Assembly: GCA_001430745.1 (NCBI GenBank)
Contig: KQ482042.1
Location: 2,137,410 to 2,201,409, forward strand
DNA from: Auxenochlorella pyrenoidosa
Lineage: Eukaryota; Chlorophyta; Trebouxiophyceae; Chlorellales; Chlorellaceae
Length of the DNA: 64,000 nucleotides
Reading direction: 5' to 3'
Below the pieces are notes generated by a model. The model was not told where the DNA came from. It did no database searches and worked only from the letters and a program-made list of their open reading frames with translations. The position numbers and the translations under genes are program-made. Shown here piece after piece: positions 56,701-64,000 of the stretch (position 1 is its first letter; each line of letters begins with the position of its first letter).

Positions 56701-59700
56701 ATGGCTCTCAACGAGACGATGGTGCAGGTCAGCCCGTTGCACTGCCGGCCGAGGCAGCAGCCTCCGAGGGCCTGGTACTCTGCACGGGGGGCCCTGCGCA
56801 AGAGCCCACCACGCCGCCTTTACGCCAGCGGCACAGGCTCGTGCATGCATGTTGCATACAGTTCCCCGCACGCCGGGGGACCAGGCGCCCGCAGCAGGCC
56901 GGCCCAGCAACCCTCGCCGCGTGACTGCCGCCGCCGCTGCCAGCAGGGCCCGCCTGACCTCCCACAGCTGCCTGGCCCCTCTCTCCCGCTGCAGGACATG
57001 ATTAGCGAGGCCATTGCGGCGCAGGGACTGCCCGAGGCCTTCCCCACCGACAGTGAGCTGCACCTGCGCACGCACTGGTCCGCTTTGCGCTGGCCCTGCC
57101 TGCTGCCGCTGCGGCGGCGCTCCCGCACCCCCCGCGCACGCCCACCCCCACCTCTCCCCCCCAACCCCCCAACCCCCCCCCCTGCAGTCAACAACACCTT
57201 CACGCTGCAGTCGGGCTACCTGGTGTTCTTCATGCAGGCCGGCTTTGCCATGCTGTGCGCCGGCAGCGTGCGCGCCAAGAACGCCAAGAACATCATCCTG
57301 CTCAACATCCTGGACGCCTGCTTCGGCTGCTGCGCCTGGTACCTCACCGGCTGGGCCTTTGCCTACGGCGACCCGCTCACCACCGCCGACGCCGCCAACT
57401 GCCCCACCGAGCCGGACGAGGCCAACGGCGTCACCTGGAAGGACATCCAGACGTGCACGTACGGCGAGACCGGCGCCTCCCAGGCCTTCATCGGCAACCG
57501 CTTCTTCGCCATGGGCAACCTGCCGCGCGGCATGTACTACAGCTGGTGAGGGCGGGGCGCCGCTGGGCGGCGGGATGGTGGTTGGGTGGGTGGGGGTATG
57601 GCCGGCCTGCCAGCAGGCATCTGTGTGGGCGTGGAGGGCCGTGCTATGCTCCCGCCTGCCAGCAAGTCGGCTGGGATGGCAGGCTTTGCCATACTGCATG
57701 CCCCCAGCACACCTTCCTCACACGGCAGCCCTCAACCCGTCCCCCCCTGCACGCCCCCCTGCCCGCAGGTTCTTCCAGTTCACCTTTGCCGCCACCGGCG
57801 CCACCATCATCTCCGGCGCCGTCGCCGAGCGCTGCAAGTTTGAGGCCTACATGGTGGGTCATGGGGGGCTTGGTTGCTGCAGCAGTATCCCGCGCAGGGG
57901 TGCGATTTGGCACGCAGCGAGCCTGCCCTGCCCCCACAGCGCAGCCCTCATGCCCTCCTGGCCCGGCCCCCCCTTTGCTCCGCCCTGCAGCTGTACGAGC
58001 TGATGATTGTGATGTTTGTCTACCCCATCGTGGCGCACTGGTGAGTCGTGTGAAGGGCTGGTCACGCGACTGGGCCTGCACGGTCGCCCTGCCAGCCTGC
58101 CGGCACCGCCGGGCTTAGCCTGGCACCGGGCCATGCGCCTCTCACACCCCCTGCTGGCCCCCGGACCCCTCACACCCACCCCCACCTCCACCTCTCCTCA
58201 CCCCCTGCAGGATCTGGTCCCCCTGGGGCTGGCTCTCCGCCCTGCGCAACCCCGTGACCGCCGCCAACCAGTCGTACGTCCTGTTTGCCGGCTCTGGCGT
58301 GTACGACTTTGCAGGCGACGCCGCGGTGCACATGGTGAGGGCCGCGCCGCGCCGCGCCCAGCACCATTTGATTCCGTCCTGCCTGCTTTGGCTGGCGGGC
58401 AACAATGGCCCTGCACCGACACCTGCCCCTGCACCACGCCCCCCGGCTTCACAGGTGGGCGGCATTGCCTCGCTGGCAGCCGCCTGGGTGCTGGGCCCCC
58501 GCATCGGCCGTTTCGACGCCGCCGGCAACCCCGTCGACATGCCCGGTCACAACGCGTCGCTCACCCTGCTGGGCGTCTTCCTGCTGTGGTTCGGCTGGTA
58601 CGGTGAGCCCCGCTGCTGGTGGGGGGGCCTCACCTGGCCGCCCAGCAGGGCCAGCCATGAGCGCTGCGTCGGCCTGGACCGCCCCAGGGACCCTCACCTC
58701 GAGCATCCGTGTGCCCTGAGCCCCCAGACCCCCACCCCAATGCACACACACACACACAACCCCCCACATCCCCACCCCCTGCAGGCTTCAACCCCGGCTC
58801 TGCCGCCGCCATCATGTCCACCTCTGTGCCCAACTTCTCCAAGGTGGTGGCCGCGGTGGCCATCAACACCACCGTGGGCGCCGCCTCGGGCTGCATCGCC
58901 ACCCTGTTCATCGCCATGGCCTACCAGTACTTCACACTGGGTGAGCAGCCCCAACCGCCCCGCACCGTGCCAACCGCCCTTGCGGCAGCCTGCTGCCCTG
59001 CGCGGTTGCCCGGGTCACCGGCCTGCTGTGCGCTCCGCAAGCGCTGGCGCTCTGCGTCACCCGCCGCTAGGGTCCCGTGTGTGACCCCCCCCCCCCCTGC
59101 AGGCGTGGTTGTGTGGGACCTGATCATCGCGGGCAACGGCGCGCTGGCGGGCCTGGTGGCCATCACCGGCCCCTGCGCATTTGTGCAGACCTGGGCGGCC
59201 TTCATCATCGGCGCCATTGGCGGCTTTGTCTACTTTGTGGCCTCCAAGGTCAACCTCTCCCTGCTCAAGGTGGGCAGGGACAGGGGGCGGGGGCCGCCCA
59301 CGGCGGCAGTGTGCATGCGCTGCTGGCCTGCCTCTCTGCGCCTCTCTGCTGGCACAGCCCTGCCTAACACCTCTTGCCTCCCTCCCCACCCCCAACCCAC
59401 CCCACCCCGCAGATTGACGACCCGCTCGACGCGATTGCCGTGCACGCGGGCTGCGGCATCTGGGGCCTGCTGGCCGGCGGCGCCTTTGCCGCCCCCGGCA
59501 TGGTCACCGACGTGTATGGCCCCTCGCCCGGCACCGCCGACGGGGTGAGCCGCCTGCCTGCTGCACCCGGCCCGCACGCTGCACATGTGCTCCCGGGCCC
59601 TCCCTGCCCTGCACCCTGCTGCTAGCGGCAGCAGCGGTGGCACCAGCAGCGGCACCCAGCCCGCCTCACCCTCCCACCCCACCCCACCCCCCACCCGCAG

Positions 59701-60385
59701 CAACGCGCCTACGGCTTCATCATGGGCGGCAACGGCTCTGTGCTGGGGGCTGCCTGCATGGCCATCATCGTTGTGGCAGGCTGGACCCTGGGTGAGACGC
59801 CGGGGCCGCCAGCCGGGCTGCGGGGGCCCACCCGCCCGCGTGCCAAACCAGCGCTGTCGCCGCTGCCTGCCGCCTCCATGCCGGGGCCTGCCGCTCACCT
59901 TGGTGCCCCCCCCACCCCCACCCCCACCCCCACCCCACAGCCATCATGACGCCCTTCTTCATGATCCTGAAGAAGGTGGGCCTGTTCCGCGTGTCCCCCG
60001 AGGTGGAGGCCCAGGGCCTGGACGTCTCGCACCACGGTGAGCCCCCCTGCCCAGGAGCACCCGCTGCCCCCGCTGTGCATGGGAGGACGGACTGCCATGT
60101 GCGTTGCACCCGGTGCCAGCGAGACTGTGAGCCAAGGCCCTGCTGGCAGGAGGCTTGCTGTCCCGCCCTGTCCCAGAGCCCCTCTCTCACACCAGCCCCC
60201 TGCCACCTTCGCCCCCCCCCCCCCCCCGCCTGGCAGGCGGCTCTGCGTACCCGCACGAGGGCGGCAAGGCCGCGGGCGGCAATGGCAAGGGCGACATGGA
60301 GTTTGGGCTCACCCCCGACATGGTGGACCGCAAGATCCAGGAGGCGATGGAGAAGATGAAGAAGGAGATGGCCGTCACCGCCTGA
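56701..60385 (+). CDS. AMT1: AMT1-type ammonium transporter
   Basis: Plasma-membrane (or plastid) ammonium transporter of the AMT/Mep/Rh family. Thirteen exons (56701-56727, 56995-57052, 57188-57545, 57769-57853, 57991-58040, 58211-58334, 58455-58602, 58785-58940, 59103-59269, 59413-59544, 59701-59791, 59941-60036, 60237-60385) join in phase to 546 residues. Eleven membrane helices fit the family. Key motifs are [34 protein letters not shown], the pore segment [19 protein letters not shown] with the first pore His and conserved Asp, WFGWYGFNPGSA, and [19 protein letters not shown] with the second pore His. The cytosolic tail begins [20 protein letters not shown] and ends in a charged helix [16 protein letters not shown], like the regulatory tail of plant AMT1. 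The first coding exon holds only nine codons (MALNETMVQ). Confidence 0.96.
58743..58759. repeat. CA dinucleotide microsatellite
   Basis: About eight CA units inside an intron of the ammonium transporter gene, just before the C-rich acceptor tract of the exon at 58785. Confidence 0.85.
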
Positions 60386-61346
60386 GCCGCCCCCAAGGCC
60401 CCAACCGCTGCCAGGGCAACAGGGCAGCACACGGCACGGGGGCTCCCCACGGGCGCGCAACGGGTCACTGCCAATTGATTCTTTCCGCCGTCCGCCCGCG
60501 GTGGCCCCCAGGGTGCCGTCCCCCAACTCAACGCTCTCTTCCCGCTCCGCCCTCACGTCTCACTACCCCTGTAGACACGCGCCCCCTGCTCTGCTCACCC
60601 CGCCCCCACCACAGTACTCGCCTCGACCTGCTTTGGGAACTGCACCGCATTTCGTTGGTTTTTACCCCACCAAGCCGCGCCGCTGAAGCATGCATACACG
60701 CCTGCCGGCCTGACGCTTGCAGCACCACCGCAAGCCGCTTTCCTCTCTGTACCCACCGACCCGTGGAACCCTGCTATGCTGTCGCCCCCGCCCACCCAGT
60801 CCTCTTGCATCCCTCCCTCACGTGTTTTCCTTTGTGCCTCTCCCCTTTTTCACTGTCGCCTCCAGCTGGGCTCTGCTTACGGCCCACTGCAGCACTCTAG
60901 CATGTTGAGCTCTGCTGCTTGCTGTAACGAGCCGAGAGCTGGTGTGAAGAAGCGGAGAAAGCAGCGCAGGCCAGTGCTTCGCACAACCTTCATCCCTCCA
61001 GTTGCATGCTTGCTTGGTCATCACCCGCACAGGCTGTAGCTGCCTGCTGGCTCTTCATCAGCAGCGCAGCGCATTGCACAAGGTGGCAGCTAGTGTATGC
61101 TCGCAGCTCTACCTCAGTTGGCTCCCTCCAGAGTTGCCACTCGATGCTGGTGCTGCGAATGGTGGACCTTGCGTGCATGCTGGCACTGTTGGGAGGCCTT
61201 TTGTTGCCTGCCTCATTCGCAGCATCATGTATGCCCCCGACCAACCTGCTCTTCTGCACCCTGGCAGAGCGTGTGTTCCTGTGTTCCTGTTGCATGTGTT
61301 CTGCGTGTGGTTTGCTCCACAACGCGGCGGCAGGCGCATGGCAGCT
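60386..61346. other. 3' UTR of the ammonium transporter and intergenic DNA
   Basis: About 960 bp from the transporter stop to the third gap. A TGTAA at 60923-60927 probably marks the transcript end, giving a 3' UTR of about 540 nt. Beyond it nothing is recognised. Confidence 0.5.
60923..60927 (+). terminator. TGTAA polyadenylation signal, ammonium transporter
   Basis: TGTAA, the chlorophyte polyadenylation signal, occurs 538 nt after the stop codon in CTTGCTGTAACG. Distance and context are normal for these algae, but unproven. Confidence 0.4.
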
Positions 61347-61915
61347 NNNNNNNNNNNNNNNNNNNNNNNNNNNNNNNNNNNNNNNNNNNNNNNNNNNNNN
61401 NNNNNNNNNNNNNNNNNNNNNNNNNNNNNNNNNNNNNNNNNNNNNNNNNNNNNNNNNNNNNNNNNNNNNNNNNNNNNNNNNNNNNNNNNNNNNNNNNNNN
61501 NNNNNNNNNNNNNNNNNNNNNNNNNNNNNNNNNNNNNNNNNNNNNNNNNNNNNNNNNNNNNNNNNNNNNNNNNNNNNNNNNNNNNNNNNNNNNNNNNNNN
61601 NNNNNNNNNNNNNNNNNNNNNNNNNNNNNNNNNNNNNNNNNNNNNNNNNNNNNNNNNNNNNNNNNNNNNNNNNNNNNNNNNNNNNNNNNNNNNNNNNNNN
61701 NNNNNNNNNNNNNNNNNNNNNNNNNNNNNNNNNNNNNNNNNNNNNNNNNNNNNNNNNNNNNNNNNNNNNNNNNNNNNNNNNNNNNNNNNNNNNNNNNNNN
61801 NNNNNNNNNNNNNNNNNNNNNNNNNNNNNNNNNNNNNNNNNNNNNNNNNNNNNNNNNNNNNNNNNNNNNNNNNNNNNNNNNNNNNNNNNNNNNNNNNNNN
61901 NNNNNNNNNNNNNNN
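61347..61915. other. Assembly gap (569 N)
   Basis: Unknown bases in intergenic DNA between the ammonium transporter and the 14-3-3 gene. The flanks (GGCAGCT before, CGGGTGCTCC after) do not repeat each other. Confidence 0.95.
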
Positions 61916-62347
61916 CGGGTGCTCCAGTGCAAAGGAACGGTCTAGCCTAGATGAGAAATGGGGCAGGGAGCATGATGAAGTGTCAGGCAGAACAAACCCG
62001 GGCAGAGAGGAAAGTGCTTCAGTCAAAGAGGCGCGCTGCGCTACCAGCCTGCCGCTGTGCAAGCGTGCTGCTCATGGTGGCAGTGGGCGCGGGGGCGTCA
62101 TGAGAAAGGCTGCGCCGAGGCAGTGGCGGCGATGCGCCAGCATTCCGCTGAGCTGCGGCTGCCGCAGCCTGCTGCCAGCTGCCAGGCGCTACTGACACCC
62201 CACCAGGGTTGGGCGGGAGGTGGTGGAGGCGACGGTAAGTGCGGAGGGAAAAAGCTGCTGCGTGCCCTGCCTGCACTGCGGCGCACCGCCGCAGTATGGA
62301 GGGCCGGCGGCACTGCCTGGGGCGGCCTGCCGCCTGCCGGGCACAGC
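61916..62347. other. 3' UTR region of the 14-3-3 gene
   Basis: A 432-bp stretch between the gap and the 14-3-3 stop codon. It is probably the 14-3-3 3' UTR, read on the minus strand. No other feature is seen. Confidence 0.4.
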
Positions 62348-63856
<1,509 letters not shown>

Positions 63857-64000
63857 CTGCATGGGCAGGCAGGAGGCAGCGCAGCCAGACCAGGCCAAAG
63901 ACCAGCCAATCAGCAGCAGCCGGGTGGGATGCGGGTGCATACCCTCACAAAGCGCAACACAGCAGACTGCAGCAGCCCCCAACAGCCAACGCGAGCTGTG

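Noticed and set aside
56557..57699. Minus-strand open frame of about 380 codons opposite the ammonium transporter
   Set aside because: It is the antisense shadow of AMT exons and introns; the plus-strand model has thirteen phase-matched exons and all family motifs.
61002..62195. Long open frames across the third N gap
   Set aside because: Again produced by the run of Ns; the flanking residues show no family resemblance.

Overview
The window is nuclear DNA from a eukaryote, most likely a Chlorella-clade (trebouxiophyte) green alga. It is very GC-rich and dense in short GT-AG introns, many with long C runs just before the 3' splice site. Proteins are rich in Ala and Gln runs. The gene set (a nodulin-homeobox-like protein, plant-type ureidoglycine aminohydrolase, AMT ammonium transporter, organellar PNPase) fits a green-lineage host. 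I saw no prokaryotic operons, CRISPR arrays, transposons or tRNAs. Gene models were built by eye from homology, splice sites and reading-frame continuity; for nine genes the exon lengths sum to a whole number of codons with matching phases.

Layout. 1-4395 (-): ABCB6/HMT1-type half ABC transporter, its ATPase domain cut off by the window edge. 5030-5992 (+): single-RRM RNA-binding protein. 6425-7707 (-): Mediator subunit 4. 7984-13326 (-): PrimPol primase-polymerase with a very long Gln-rich front half. 13509-17865 (+): NDX-like protein lacking the homeodomain, divergent from PrimPol with only 182 bp between. 18300-19125 (-): doubtful small gene. 19873-22454 (-): mitochondrial carrier of the SLC25A34/35-OAC1 type, containing an assembly gap. 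23622-26422 (+): unidentified 342-residue protein. 26725-29405 (-): membrane-anchored kelch protein. 30076-33724 (-): Gln/Ala-rich coiled-coil protein. 34017-36275 (-): ureidoglycine aminohydrolase. 36516-37654 (-): PDCD5. 38181-44126 (+): organellar PNPase with a gap in its middle. 44563-49440 (-): TM9SF protein. 49667-50773 (+): TRAPPC2. 51315-53203 (+): PEX3. 53572-55761 (+): helicase-associated-domain repeat protein. 56701-60385 (+): ammonium transporter. 62348-63856 (-): 14-3-3 protein, its first exons beyond the window.

The genes are ordinary housekeeping and trafficking genes with no operon-like logic. Two links are worth noting. Ureidoglycine aminohydrolase and the ammonium transporter both serve nitrogen supply. 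The PrimPol/NDX divergent pair joins two proteins that are each tied to R-loops in other organisms. Three runs of N (20857-21321, 40462-41281, 61347-61915) interrupt the sequence; the first is flanked by an exact 21-bp duplication and is probably an unmerged contig overlap.
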